Both the position numbers and the translations under genes were made by a program. From assembly GCA_023398375.1 (NCBI GenBank), contig JAEWSH010000084.1:62001-126000 (forward strand): a stretch of 64,000 nt of DNA, written 5' to 3'. The notes below the pieces were generated by a model. The model saw nothing but the letters and a program-made list of their open reading frames with translations, had not been told where the DNA came from and ran no database searches. Below are positions 24,916-34,851 of this stretch, in pieces; the stretch's first letter is position 1; each line of letters begins with the position of its first letter. The stretch is from Bacillota bacterium (GTDB taxonomy: Bacteria > Bacillota > Clostridia > Lachnospirales > Lachnospiraceae).

Positions 24916-27504
24916 TCATTGATTTTTGATATAGGTAATAAAAGAATTTCCATTCTCTTCAAACCACTCCTTGGAGTCATTCATTCCCTTTTTATAGATA
25001 GTACCTGTTTCCGGATCCATTATGACCGTATTTAGTTCATTGAATCCTACAATAAGCACAGCGCTTCCATTATCCAGCATAGCCATGACCGGAATGTCCT
25101 GATTCACATAATATAGAATAGATTCCAAACTGCATCCCGACAGCATTAATATTTGTGCGCCTTCCAGGTTATCACTCAATACAGAATATACAGTTCCACC
25201 ATTTTTTAACAAATTTTCACTGTTTCGCATTACATTTTCATAAGCAAGTATTGTATCCAGACACACCGCTATGCTGTTCTGTTCTCCCATTTGAGCCGCT
25301 TCAATCTTCATAATCTGGTTTTTGGTCAAAAGATTCCCTTTTCGCCATACATATTCACCTTGATCATTTAATACTACTCCTGATATCTCCGATGCGAGAT
25401 TGATTGCCGTTGCTGGTTTTGTAAAGATAGATTCTATCCCATGCTTTCCATATACGTAGTACCGTTCTGTTTCTTCCTTTGTCTTTGTCAGTAGGATTTC
25501 TCTTCCGCCTTCAAATAGCACTTCCTTGGGTGTTTGAAATTTAATAGAATTTATTTTAATTGTTTTTTCCAATACAATTTGAACAATTTTCTCGTAATTT
25601 TCTGTTGTCACTGTTGCAACTGTATTTTTACCCGTTTCTTCTATTATATTATTCATAATCTGATCATCTGTAATTTCTTCATATTGATTTGAATTAATAA
25701 AAACGTCAATATCTGTGTCAACTTCATTTTGACTGACGGTAATGTCACTTTTCTCTTCACCAACATTCGTTCCGACTTTTTTAACACGTGTCATATTCAA
25801 CTGATTGTTTTCAATCCGTCCGTCTACAACATAAATATTATCCTGTTTATAATCTTTTAGAATCTCCCCGCCTTCATTTTGAATAATCACTTCATTCATT
25901 GGAAATGTAATCATTCCTGACTTCTCTTTTACAATATCTCCTTTATTGGCTATTCCATAAATCAGATCTGAATTCATGAATCCTAAAGGTGCTATTCTCT
26001 GATCTGCTGATACCTCAATTGTCGTCTTCTTTTTGGTATTCAGGTTCATAAGAATTAACTTTCTACTATTATACTTTTCTTGTTCCGTCTGCCAGACAAT
26101 CATCTGATTATCCCCTGATATTTTAAACGTATCCTCTGCAAGATTTTCTGCAACCACTCCACTTGTCTTATTGGTTAAGTCTACACTATGAATAGTTCCG
26201 TCCAAAATAAAATAGAAAATACTATTTTTACTTACATAAGATAATTGTTCAATCTCTTCGCTTAATAATTCATATGATTTGTCATATTTTATAAAAGCAT
26301 CCTCTTCAATCGTATTCAATACGCTGTTATAGTAATATACCTGAATTCCAACTTCGCCTTCATGCCGCCCCCTGTTCATATAACCGTATACCATAAAACG
26401 TATATTGCCGCTTTCCTCAACAGATAGTATTTTCATGTCGTGTTGGTTATATACATCTCTTAAATCATTATTCTCACTATTATAAAACGAAAACAGACAG
26501 ACGCATCTGTTGTCTGTAGCATTATAACTGTAAAGACTATTTTCATGATTAAATGCAAGAATGTTCCCATCATCACTTTCCTGCATCTCAACATCCTGCT
26601 CTGAAATACCAAGCAAAATCTTATTATTTACAAATACTTCCTCTTTGGTATCAAAAAATTGATTCATTGTTCTCTCAAAATCAAGAAGGTACATTCTATC
26701 ACGACCATAACGTACACGGTAGAATTCACTGATACGATAATAGTGATTTTCTTCCGAAACAAAGTAGTCCATCCGAACAGATGCTGTCTGTGTTCCTAAT
26801 TCTTTTATCGAAATGATCGGCTCACTCATTTTTTTAATCTTCATGTTGCCCCAGGTAATCTGGTTAAAATTTGAGTGAATAGTTACAAGATGATAGGAGG
26901 TATTATCTCCTTCCGCATTTGATTCCAGATATCTGGAAATGCTCTCATCCTTTGTAAAAGTCTTTTCATGAAAATCTTTCACAAAAGCTATTTTTTCTTG
27001 TATATGATAATCAACAGGCTGAATCACTCTTGTATAGTAGCGGATGACATCTCCGTTTTCTGTTTCCACTAATAGAATAAAGCAATATTCCTGATTTTGC
27101 TCAATCAGATCCTTTAATGTAACAGAAGCCTGCATGGTATCATTCTCGTCACTTACATCGGTTATATCTGTTGATTCAATAAGACGTGATCCATCTACAC
27201 TTCTTACTTCAAAGGATAATGATTGAATATTCCTTTTAAACTTATCAATAGAAAAAGCGACTACCCTGTCTTCACCAATCGGAGTAATGGTATCCCTTAA
27301 ATAGCTTTCCTGCATCCTGGATGCGTAACCATGCAGACAGTTTATTCTTTGCCCGTCTAATTCCATATAGACCAGCGGATATGTCGCCTCCTTCATTTCC
27401 ACCGTCATATCAGTATTTCCCTTATTTGTAATTGCGCTTATGACTAATACTGATACAATAAATAACAGTACATAAATACTTCCTTTAATTAATGGTTTTC
27501 TCAT
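24916..27504 (-). CDS. Membrane-anchored protein with beta-rich body and degenerate C39-like end
   Basis: 862 residues, function not known to me. One N-terminal membrane segment (about 8-27) suggests an extracytoplasmic body. The middle has many short beta-type repeats with alternating hydrophobic residues (for example ILAFNHENSLYSYN and KISGDNQMIVWQT), like a propeller of the TolB/WD type. The last 130 residues resemble Peptidase_C39_2: GCSLESILYYVNQDIPVMA, then VLIVGFNELN and IMDPETG. The usual His before the VGF strand is Ser, so catalysis is doubtful. It lies 22 bases after a methyltransferase gene on the same strand. Confidence 0.7.
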   Translation of the reverse strand: MRKPLIKGSIYVLLFIVSVLVISAITNKGNTDMTVEMKEATYPLVYMELDGQRINCLHGYASRMQESYLRDTITPIGEDRVVAFSIDKFKRNIQSLSFEVRSVDGSRLIESTDITDVSDENDTMQASVTLKDLIEQNQEYCFILLVETENGDVIRYYTRVIQPVDYHIQEKIAFVKDFHEKTFTKDESISRYLESNAEGDNTSYHLVTIHSNFNQITWGNMKIKKMSEPIISIKELGTQTASVRMDYFVSEENHYYRISEFYRVRYGRDRMYLLDFERTMNQFFDTKEEVFVNNKILLGISEQDVEMQESDDGNILAFNHENSLYSYNATDNRCVCLFSFYNSENNDLRDVYNQHDMKILSVEESGNIRFMVYGYMNRGRHEGEVGIQVYYYNSVLNTIEEDAFIKYDKSYELLSEEIEQLSYVSKNSIFYFILDGTIHSVDLTNKTSGVVAENLAEDTFKISGDNQMIVWQTEQEKYNSRKLILMNLNTKKKTTIEVSADQRIAPLGFMNSDLIYGIANKGDIVKEKSGMITFPMNEVIIQNEGGEILKDYKQDNIYVVDGRIENNQLNMTRVKKVGTNVGEEKSDITVSQNEVDTDIDVFINSNQYEEITDDQIMNNIIEETGKNTVATVTTENYEKIVQIVLEKTIKINSIKFQTPKEVLFEGGREILLTKTKEETERYYVYGKHGIESIFTKPATAINLASEISGVVLNDQGEYVWRKGNLLTKNQIMKIEAAQMGEQNSIAVCLDTILAYENVMRNSENLLKNGGTVYSVLSDNLEGAQILMLSGCSLESILYYVNQDIPVMAMLDNGSAVLIVGFNELNTVIMDPETGTIYKKGMNDSKEWFEENGNSFITYIKNQ

Positions 27505-27526
27505 TTTCTACCTTTAAACTTCCCTT

Positions 27527-28681
27527 TTATTGCAACTTTTCTACAATTCTTCCAAGTGTTGGATCTATGTGCAAAAATGATTGTAATTTTTTTATTTCAT
27601 CCCGTTTTTTTATAGAAGCATTTTCTTTTTTCACTGCTCTGATCAGTATATTTTTAGGCGTATGCTCCATATCTATGAATTCTAAAATCTGCGTATCATA
27701 CCCATATTCTTCAAGAATATTAGCGCGATAAGCATCTGTAATGAGTGCTGATATTCTCTCACGTATCAAACCATACTTTAATACCGGTGCAAGTTCTGCA
27801 CAGAAGATCTGCTTATTTATCTCATGCTGGCAGCATGGCACTGATAAAATAACACTTGCATTCCATGCAACTGCTTTTTGTAATGCGTAATCTGTAGCTG
27901 TATCACATGCATGTAAAGTGACAACCATGTCAACTTTATCCATGCCATTATAATCCCCTATGTCACCTCTTAAAAAATTGAGTTCATGATAGCCATACTT
28001 ATCTCTAAGTTTATTACAAGTATCGATTACATCTTCCTTTAAATCTAAACCTATAATTTTAATATCCATATTCTGCAACGTTTTTAAATAGTAATACATT
28101 GCAAATGTTAAATATGATTTTCCGCATCCAAAATCTAAGATTGTAATTTTTTGTTTCTTCTGAAGTGTTGGCAAAATATCCTCAATAAATTCCAAAAATC
28201 GGTTGATTTGTTTAAATTTATCATATCGGGCATGGACCGTTTTCCCTTCTTTTGTCTGTATCCCAAGATCGACCAAAAAATCAATTGGTTTGCCCTCTTC
28301 CAAAATATACTTTTTTATTCTGTTATGAGACAAGTCCATCTTTTTTTCTTTTATTTCGTTACTTTTCTTTTTATTCATTGTAACTTTCCCTTTTTTGCTG
28401 ACCAACACTGTTATTTTAAAAGAGATTGCATCTATTTCCAATTGTTTATAATATCTACTCATATTTTCCATGAGAAATACTATAAGTTCTTTTTTTTCAT
28501 AATTTTTATGTAATACCTTGGTCCCTGTGAAACTGCTGGCCTGATAATATAAGATTCCTTTTTGCATAATAGGACGCACTTTTACCTTAGTCGCAATTTT
28601 TTTATCTTTTGCATTGCTCATAATTATCTGATATAATTCTTCATTTATGCTTTCTTCCAAAGCTTCTCTTAATTTTTCCAT
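27527..28681 (-). CDS. Class I SAM-dependent methyltransferase (Methyltransf_32 type)
   Basis: 384 residues. The SAM-binding motif ILDFGCGKSYLTFAMYYYL (near residues 182-200) with CGKS is typical of the Methyltransf_32 group. IIGLDLKEDVID follows as motif II, and VTLHACDTATDYAL and SVPCCQHE as motif IV-like residues. Members are thought to modify RNA or small molecules, but the target of this one is unknown. The N-terminal 140 residues form a separate, basic domain. The gene is followed closely by the 862-residue membrane protein gene. Confidence 0.8.
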   Translation of the reverse strand: MEKLREALEESINEELYQIIMSNAKDKKIATKVKVRPIMQKGILYYQASSFTGTKVLHKNYEKKELIVFLMENMSRYYKQLEIDAISFKITVLVSKKGKVTMNKKKSNEIKEKKMDLSHNRIKKYILEEGKPIDFLVDLGIQTKEGKTVHARYDKFKQINRFLEFIEDILPTLQKKQKITILDFGCGKSYLTFAMYYYLKTLQNMDIKIIGLDLKEDVIDTCNKLRDKYGYHELNFLRGDIGDYNGMDKVDMVVTLHACDTATDYALQKAVAWNASVILSVPCCQHEINKQIFCAELAPVLKYGLIRERISALITDAYRANILEEYGYDTQILEFIDMEHTPKNILIRAVKKENASIKKRDEIKKLQSFLHIDPTLGRIVEKLQ

Positions 28682-28875
28682 GATTACATTTTAAGTCCTT
28701 TATAATAAAACCTCAACTAAAATTTTTCTTAATAATATACGTCTATTGACATCTTACTTAGTAGTTTTTATATCTAATGGGCAGGATTGAGTCAAGTGGC
28801 ATTCCTTTAAAAGGTGCATATGATATGGTAAAAGAAAATTTATAAGCATAATTGACGCTTCGATAAGGAATTCGT

Positions 28876-29268
28876 ATGAATAGTAATCATAAAATAATGC
28901 CGTTCTATATGACATATCCGCTCCCTATGTATTATGAAGATGATAATAAGGTTATGCGGGATTTGGAATACTTACAACAATTATACCCGGCTGAAGCTAA
29001 AAAATATCAAAAAAAAATAGTTTCGATCCTAGATAAGATAGATTATGAAGGAAGTCTGATTTACGATGAATACCCCGATAGATGGCTTCTATATAAGCTT
29101 GCCAACGAAGTACTTGAAATATTAAAATGCGATACTTCAGATGAAGAAGGAAATTCTGATATTAATGCTGAAAAATGGGAATGGATCAGTGATATGATCC
29201 AGATATTGCTCTATTACGAGATCTATAAAAGACGGCACTGTGATAAGCATGGAATCTTAAGATTTTAA
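28876..29268 (+). CDS. Conserved hypothetical protein
   Basis: 130 residues, not recognised. The N-terminal part is rich in Tyr, Pro and Met (PFYMTYPLPMYYEDD) and the rest is predicted helical, with a Lys-rich stretch and an acidic centre (SDEEGNSDINAEKWEW). No signal peptide, membrane segment or known motif is seen. An AAGGA site lies before the ATG and a strong shared terminator follows, which supports a real gene. Confidence 0.6.
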   Translation: MNSNHKIMPFYMTYPLPMYYEDDNKVMRDLEYLQQLYPAEAKKYQKKIVSILDKIDYEGSLIYDEYPDRWLLYKLANEVLEILKCDTSDEEGNSDINAEKWEWISDMIQILLYYEIYKRRHCDKHGILRF

Positions 29269-29269
29269 C

Positions 29270-29298
29270 AAAAGGGGCATGCTAAGCACGCCCCTTTT
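29270..29298. terminator. Bidirectional terminator after the hypothetical gene and atpC
   Basis: AAAAGGGGC and GCCCCTTTT enclose a second TGCT/AGCA pair, giving a nearly continuous stem with a T tract on either strand. It ends the ATP synthase operon. Confidence 0.85.
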
Positions 29299-29330
29299 AT
29301 TAATAGCAAAAATCTTTCTTAGTTCTTCCG

Positions 29331-29738
29331 TTATTTTCCAATTGTTTGAATTCTTGCAACAGCTCTATGCAATGCTGTCTCTGCCCTGGCGACATTGGTT
29401 TCCGGTGTTCTAGAGCGTAAACGCTCTTCTGCTCTTTCTTTGGCAGCTTTTGCACGTTCCGTATCTATTTCTTCCGGCCATTCCACAATCTCAGCCAGTA
29501 TGGTAACACTTTCCGGCAGAATCTCTGCAAAACCGGCATGCAATGCAGCTTTTTTTGTTTCATTCCCTCCAGTTATTTTAAGGATACCTGGAGCAATGAT
29601 AACAGTCATAGGAATATGGTTCTTGTAAATACCAATTTCTCCTTCTGTTGTATTGAACTCCACCATCGTAGCCACATCTTCATAAAACTTACGATCCGGT
29701 GTTATGATTTTCAATGTTATTTCATTCATCTCTGCCAT
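29331..29738 (-). CDS. ATP synthase F1 subunit epsilon
   Basis: 135 residues with the beta-sandwich start (NEITLKIITPDRKFYEDVA) and a C-terminal helical pair with RAKAAKERAEERL. It connects gamma with the c ring and can inhibit ATP hydrolysis. It is the last gene of the operon, 11 bases after atpD, and the ATG follows AGGTGG. Confidence 0.95.
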   Translation of the reverse strand: MAEMNEITLKIITPDRKFYEDVATMVEFNTTEGEIGIYKNHIPMTVIIAPGILKITGGNETKKAALHAGFAEILPESVTILAEIVEWPEEIDTERAKAAKERAEERLRSRTPETNVARAETALHRAVARIQTIGK

Positions 29739-29749
29739 ATGTCCACCTC

Positions 29750-31153
29750 TTACTTCACACGGGCAAGTACATCATCAATACTTCCGGCATTTAAGAAATA
29801 ACTTTCTGGAACATCATCATGTTTTCCTTCTAAAATTTCTTTAAATCCACGGATGGTCTCATTGATAGGTACATATTTTCCTTCAAGACCTGTGAATTGT
29901 CCGGCTACGAAGAAAGGTTGTGATAAAAATTTCTGAATCTTTCTTGCTCTTGATACAACAGCCTTATCATCCTCCGAAAGTTCATCCATACCTAGCATTG
30001 CAATAATATCTTGTAATTCATTATATCTCTGTAACACTTCCTGAACGCCACGGGCAACCTTATAATGTTCTTCCCCAACAATACGCGGATCAAGAATTCT
30101 GGAAGTCGACTCTAATGGATCTACCGCTGGATAAATACCTAGTTCTACGATAGAACGTGATAGAACAGTAGTGGCATCCAGGTGGGCAAATGTTGTTGCC
30201 GGAGCGGGATCTGTTAAATCATCGGCTGGTACATATACAGCCTGAACAGAAGTAATGGAACCATTTTTTGTAGAAGTAATACGTTCTTGCAATGCACCCA
30301 TCTCAGTCTGTAATGTAGGCTGGTATCCAACGGCTGAAGGCATACGCCCTAACAATGCAGAAACTTCAGAACCCGCCTGCGTAAAACGGAAAATATTATC
30401 AATAAATAATAATACATCTTTTCCCCCTTTATCACGGAAGTTCTCGGCAATTGTCAATCCGGTAAGACCAACTCTCATTCTAGCTCCAGGCGGCTCATTC
30501 ATCTGTCCAAATACCATCGTGGTTTTATCAATAACGCCAGATTCCTGCATCTCATGATACAAGTCGTTTCCTTCTCTTGTTCTCTCTCCTACCCCAGTAA
30601 ATACGGAATATCCACCATGTTCTGTGGCAATATTTCTGATCAATTCCTGAATCAATACGGTCTTACCAACACCTGCACCACCAAACAGCCCGATTTTTCC
30701 ACCTTTTTGATATGGACACAGAAGGTCAACAACCTTAATACCCGTTTCTAAAAGTTCTGTTTCTGTGGATTGCTCATCAAATGCCGGAGCTGCTCTGTGT
30801 ATAGGTTCATAAGTAACTCCGTCTGGTGCTGGTTTATTATCAATTGGTTCTCCTAATACATTGAAGATACGTCCTAAAGTCTTCTCTCCGACCGGAACAC
30901 TGATAGGGGCACCTGTTGCTATCGCTTCCATGCCTCTTACCAATCCGTCCGTAGGACCCATAGAGATACATCTTACTGTGTCATCACCTAAATGCTGTGC
31001 TACTTCGACGGTTAGAACTCCACTGTTTGCCTTAATTCTAATCGCTTCATTAATCTCCGGAAGAGAGCCTTCTGTGAATTTAATGTCAAGCACGGCACCG
31101 ATAATCTGCGTAATTTTTCCAACGCATTTTGCGTTTGTGCTATCTGCTGCCAT
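29750..31153 (-). CDS. ATP synthase F1 subunit beta
   Basis: 467 residues, normal length. Walker A GGAGVGKT is at 158-165, with GERTREGNDLYHEM just after and the beta signature PAVDPLESTS near residue 345. This is the catalytic subunit of F1, where ATP is made or hydrolysed. The ATG follows AAAGGAGA. It lies between atpG and atpC in the standard order. Confidence 0.98.
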   Translation of the reverse strand: MAADSTNAKCVGKITQIIGAVLDIKFTEGSLPEINEAIRIKANSGVLTVEVAQHLGDDTVRCISMGPTDGLVRGMEAIATGAPISVPVGEKTLGRIFNVLGEPIDNKPAPDGVTYEPIHRAAPAFDEQSTETELLETGIKVVDLLCPYQKGGKIGLFGGAGVGKTVLIQELIRNIATEHGGYSVFTGVGERTREGNDLYHEMQESGVIDKTTMVFGQMNEPPGARMRVGLTGLTIAENFRDKGGKDVLLFIDNIFRFTQAGSEVSALLGRMPSAVGYQPTLQTEMGALQERITSTKNGSITSVQAVYVPADDLTDPAPATTFAHLDATTVLSRSIVELGIYPAVDPLESTSRILDPRIVGEEHYKVARGVQEVLQRYNELQDIIAMLGMDELSEDDKAVVSRARKIQKFLSQPFFVAGQFTGLEGKYVPINETIRGFKEILEGKHDDVPESYFLNAGSIDDVLARVK

Positions 31154-31222
31154 TTGTTCTCCTTTCTTGCTTTGCGGGCTTTAGGGCAAATCATGGATTT
31201 ACTCTAAAAGGTCTGTACCCTG

Positions 31223-32089
31223 TTATGAAATAGCGGCTGCTCCGCCAATAATCTCTGTAAGTTCTTGTGTAATAGAACCCTGGCGTGCTCTATTGTACTG
31301 CAATGATAATTTACTTATCATATCTTCAGCATTGCTTGTTGCCGAATCCATTGCCTGCATTCTGGCAGCGTTTTCACTTGCCACCGATTCTACCATACCG
31401 CCATAGATAAGACTTGTTACATATTTGGGAATAATCAGATTCAGAGCTTCTTCATCTTCCGGTTCAAAATTCATTAGTGCCGTTGCTTCTTTTTTCTCTG
31501 CTTTTTCCCCTGGCTCATTTTCATGCTCAACAGGTAACAATTTTATCAGCGTCGGCTCATGCACTACCGTATTTTTAAATGCGGTGTACGCCAGATAGAT
31601 TTCTCCAATCTCGCCAACTGCATATGCCTGCAATACTCTCTTGCAAAGATCAAGCGCATCTGTATACACAGGTTCATCTACCATGCTGCTATCGTCCTCT
31701 ACGATTTTATATCCATAGCGAGCCAGGAAATCTTTTCCTTTCTTGCCAAGTGCATAGATGTCTAATTCATCCTTATCGAATTCTCCTCTGGTGATCAGCT
31801 TAATGATACTAGAGTTATATCCACCTGCCAGTCCACGATTTGAAGTAATCATAATGACCGCTCTTCGATTAGATGCACCGGCCTTGAGATATGGATGATT
31901 CACATTTCCTGCTTTGGCTAACATGGAAGTTACAGTCTCATACATACAATTAAAATATGCTTTGGAATTCTCCGCACGTTGTCTTGCCCTTTGTAATCTA
32001 ACAGTTGAAACAAGCTTCATGGCTTTTGTAATTTGCTGTGTACTTTCAATACTGCTTTTACGTCTTTTAATATCTCTCATTGAGGCCAT
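31223..32089 (-). CDS. ATP synthase F1 subunit gamma
   Basis: 288 residues. The N terminus (MRDIKRRKSSIESTQQITKAM in two parts around residue 4-24) and C terminus (YNRARQGSITQELTEI) are the coiled rotor shaft. ITSNRGLAGGYN near residue 80 is the family motif. It turns inside the alpha/beta ring and binds epsilon. The start has AAGGGTGA upstream. Confidence 0.96.
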   Translation of the reverse strand: MASMRDIKRRKSSIESTQQITKAMKLVSTVRLQRARQRAENSKAYFNCMYETVTSMLAKAGNVNHPYLKAGASNRRAVIMITSNRGLAGGYNSSIIKLITRGEFDKDELDIYALGKKGKDFLARYGYKIVEDDSSMVDEPVYTDALDLCKRVLQAYAVGEIGEIYLAYTAFKNTVVHEPTLIKLLPVEHENEPGEKAEKKEATALMNFEPEDEEALNLIIPKYVTSLIYGGMVESVASENAARMQAMDSATSNAEDMISKLSLQYNRARQGSITQELTEIIGGAAAIS

Positions 32090-32114
32090 AAGTAATCACC
32101 CTTTTCTACTATTG

Positions 32115-33620
32115 TCATTTGAACTGATCCTTAAACTCTTCGATTGCCTTCCTTAATTTTGCATCTGTTTCATCTGAAATAACTTTTTCTGATGCAATCG
32201 CACTTGGAATATCAGGATATTTCATATCTAAAAATTCAAAAAATTCTCTTTCAAAACGAGTAATCGCTTCTACCGGTACATCTAATAAATATTTATTGGT
32301 TGCCACATAGATAATAATTACCTGATATTGAACCGGTACCGGTCTATATTGAGGCTGTTTCAAGATCTCCTTGATACGCTCTCCCTGTGCCAGTTTTTCT
32401 TTTGTATCTGCATCCAGTTCGGAACCAAATTGAGCAAAAGAAGCTAGTTCTCTGTACTGCGCCAGCTCTACACGAATAGGAGCTGCAATCTTCTTCATTG
32501 CCTTAATCTGCGCAGAACCACCAACACGGGATACCGAAAGACCCGCATTAACAGCCGGTCTGAAACCTGCATTGAACATCTCTGTCTCCAGATAGATCTG
32601 TCCGTCTGTAATGGAAATAACATTAGTAGGAATATAAGCTGATACATCGCCAGCCTGTGTTTCAATAATAGGAAGTGCTGTTAAAGAACCTCCGCCGTAT
32701 TCATCACTCATTCTTGCTGCTCTTTCCAAAAGTCTGGAATGAAGATAGAATACATCACCCGGATAAGCTTCACGGCCCGGCGGTCTCTTAAGAAGCAGGG
32801 AAAGTGTACGATATGCTGTCGCATGCTTACTCAGATCGTCATATATTACAAGGACGTCTTCCCCATTCTCCATCCACTCTTCTCCAATTGCACAGCCTGC
32901 ATATGGTGCAATATATTGTAATGGTGCAAGTTCACTTGCCGTAGAAGCTACGACAGTTGTATAACTCATTGCACCGAACTCTTCCAGTGTCTTAACAATC
33001 GTAGCTACTGTAGATGCTTTCTGTCCGATTGCAACATAAATACATTTTACATTCTGTCCCTTTTGATTAATGATCGTATCGATGGCGATAGCTGTTTTAC
33101 CAGTCTGTCTGTCTCCGATAATTAACTCACGCTGACCTCTTCCAATCGGTACCATGGAATCGATCGCTTTAATACCTGTCTGCAGCGGTGTATCAACTGA
33201 TTTTCTTGTGATAACACCAGAAGCAACTCTTTCAATCTTACGATATTTATCCGTCTGGACAGGACCCTTTCCATCTATGGGTTGACCAAGAGCATTTACG
33301 ACACGTCCAAGCATTGCATCGCCTACAGGAACTTCAACCACTCTGCCGGTTGTCTTTACAATATCACCTTCATTGATATTCTTAATACCTCCTAAGAGTA
33401 CGGCACCAACATTATCTTCTTCCAGATTAAGCACCATTCCGTAAACATCTCCAGGGAACTCAAGTAATTCTCCCTGCATTGCATTTTCAAGGCCGTGCAC
33501 ACGAGCAATACCATCTGCCACTTGAATTACAGTACCAACATCTGATACTTCAAGTGCAGATGCATATCTCTTAATCTGATCCTTAATTACTGAACTTATT
33601 TCTTCTGGTCTTAAATTCAT
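32115..33620 (-). CDS. ATP synthase F1 subunit alpha
   Basis: 501 residues, normal length. The P-loop GDRQTGKT is at 169-176 and the C-terminal part has the alpha signature PAVNAGLSVSRVGG. It is the non-catalytic nucleotide-binding partner of beta. The start is preceded by GAGAAAGG. Confidence 0.98.
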   Translation of the reverse strand: MNLRPEEISSVIKDQIKRYASALEVSDVGTVIQVADGIARVHGLENAMQGELLEFPGDVYGMVLNLEEDNVGAVLLGGIKNINEGDIVKTTGRVVEVPVGDAMLGRVVNALGQPIDGKGPVQTDKYRKIERVASGVITRKSVDTPLQTGIKAIDSMVPIGRGQRELIIGDRQTGKTAIAIDTIINQKGQNVKCIYVAIGQKASTVATIVKTLEEFGAMSYTTVVASTASELAPLQYIAPYAGCAIGEEWMENGEDVLVIYDDLSKHATAYRTLSLLLKRPPGREAYPGDVFYLHSRLLERAARMSDEYGGGSLTALPIIETQAGDVSAYIPTNVISITDGQIYLETEMFNAGFRPAVNAGLSVSRVGGSAQIKAMKKIAAPIRVELAQYRELASFAQFGSELDADTKEKLAQGERIKEILKQPQYRPVPVQYQVIIIYVATNKYLLDVPVEAITRFEREFFEFLDMKYPDIPSAIASEKVISDETDAKLRKAIEEFKDQFK

Positions 33621-33676
33621 GGATCTTACGCACCTTTCTCCATTTATTCTTTCTTCACATATCTGTCTGTTCGCGA

Positions 33677-34225
33677 TTATGCGAGTTGAACTTTTAATAA
33701 CTGCTTTTGTAATTCACCTAATTTGGTCGAAATACTACTATCTACAACTCTGTCTCCAATTCTGATAACCATTCCGCCAATTAAATCAACTTCTACTGTA
33801 AAGTGTATTTCCATTTGGTTATAAGACGTTGTTTTTAACAACTTTTCTTCTACTTGCTTTTTTTGAATCTCGGTCAGGGCAACTGCTGTTTTCACATAAG
33901 CGACTCCGATTCTTTTTTCTTCTTTTACTTTTTCAATAAAAAAATTAAGGATAGAATCCATCTCCGGATAGCGGTCTTTGCTAATAATCAATGTTAAGAA
34001 GCCCAGTAATTCATCAGAAATTCTTCCTTTGAACACATTCTCCATGATCTGAATCTTTTCTTCCTTAATTATCTTTGGATGTCTCATCAGATCACCTAAT
34101 TCCCTGTTTTCCTGAAGAACTTTCTTCACACCTTCTACTTCTCTCATATAAACATCGATATTATTTTCTTCAACAGCTAGTTCAAATAAAGCTTCTCCAT
34201 ATGTTTTTGAAATTAGCTTAGCCAT
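33677..34225 (-). CDS. ATP synthase F1 subunit delta
   Basis: 182 residues. The N-terminal helical bundle has YGEALFELAVEE and the C terminus has VDLIGGMVIRIGDRVVDSSI, the OSCP/delta signature. It fixes the stator stalk to F1. Its start overlaps the end of atpF by 13 bases, so the two are translationally coupled. Confidence 0.96.
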   Translation of the reverse strand: MAKLISKTYGEALFELAVEENNIDVYMREVEGVKKVLQENRELGDLMRHPKIIKEEKIQIMENVFKGRISDELLGFLTLIISKDRYPEMDSILNFFIEKVKEEKRIGVAYVKTAVALTEIQKKQVEEKLLKTTSYNQMEIHFTVEVDLIGGMVIRIGDRVVDSSISTKLGELQKQLLKVQLA

Positions 34226-34773
34226 GTGCTTTCACCTATTTCTTTCAATGTTTCATCAATTAAGCTGTTTTGTACGCTTGTATCAATAGAAGCAGCAACT
34301 ACTTTTCCCGCCATAACAGAAGCAATTGATACGATTTCCCGCTTCACATCATCAACCGCTTTTTTCTTTTCAAGTTCCGCTTCTACATTGGCTCTCTGAA
34401 TTATCCTGGCTGCCTCTTCTTTCGCTTCCGCAACAATTCTGTTTTCATTAGCCAATGCTTTTTTACGTGCTTCGCTTAATATTTCTTCCGCTTCCTTATT
34501 AATATCTTTTAACTTAGCTTGATACTCTGCTTTCATCTTAGCTGCATCTTCCATATCGGAAGCCGCATTATCTAATTCATCTTTAATCTTTTGTTTTCTC
34601 TTTTCCAGCAATTCCCTTGCCGGATTGAACAGAAGATATGACATGATTAAAAATAATGCGAATACAGAAATCATCGTTAATACAGCATCGGCACCAAGTT
34701 GAAGATCCAGATCAAATAATCTGGGTTTCATTTCGGATGCTATTATATAATTCACACTAAGTAACGTATTCAA
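34213..34773 (-). CDS. ATP synthase F0 subunit b (TTG start)
   Basis: 186 residues from the chosen start. No ATG with a ribosome site is available: AAGGAGG lies at 34781-34787, seven bases before TTG at 34773 and four before GTG at 34776, so a non-ATG start is likely. One membrane segment (about 26-45) is followed by a long charged coiled coil (KQKIKDELDNAASDMEDAA and on), the stator stalk. The next ATG, about 40 bases in, lacks a ribosome site. Confidence 0.9.
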   Translation of the reverse strand: MNTLLSVNYIIASEMKPRLFDLDLQLGADAVLTMISVFALFLIMSYLLFNPARELLEKRKQKIKDELDNAASDMEDAAKMKAEYQAKLKDINKEAEEILSEARKKALANENRIVAEAKEEAARIIQRANVEAELEKKKAVDDVKREIVSIASVMAGKVVAASIDTSVQNSLIDETLKEIGESTWLS

Positions 34774-34851
34774 CACTCTGCCTCCTTTCAATTTGAATTT
34801 TTACATACGATCTGCCATCTCCAGTGACATTCTCGTTTATGAAGGCTTTTG

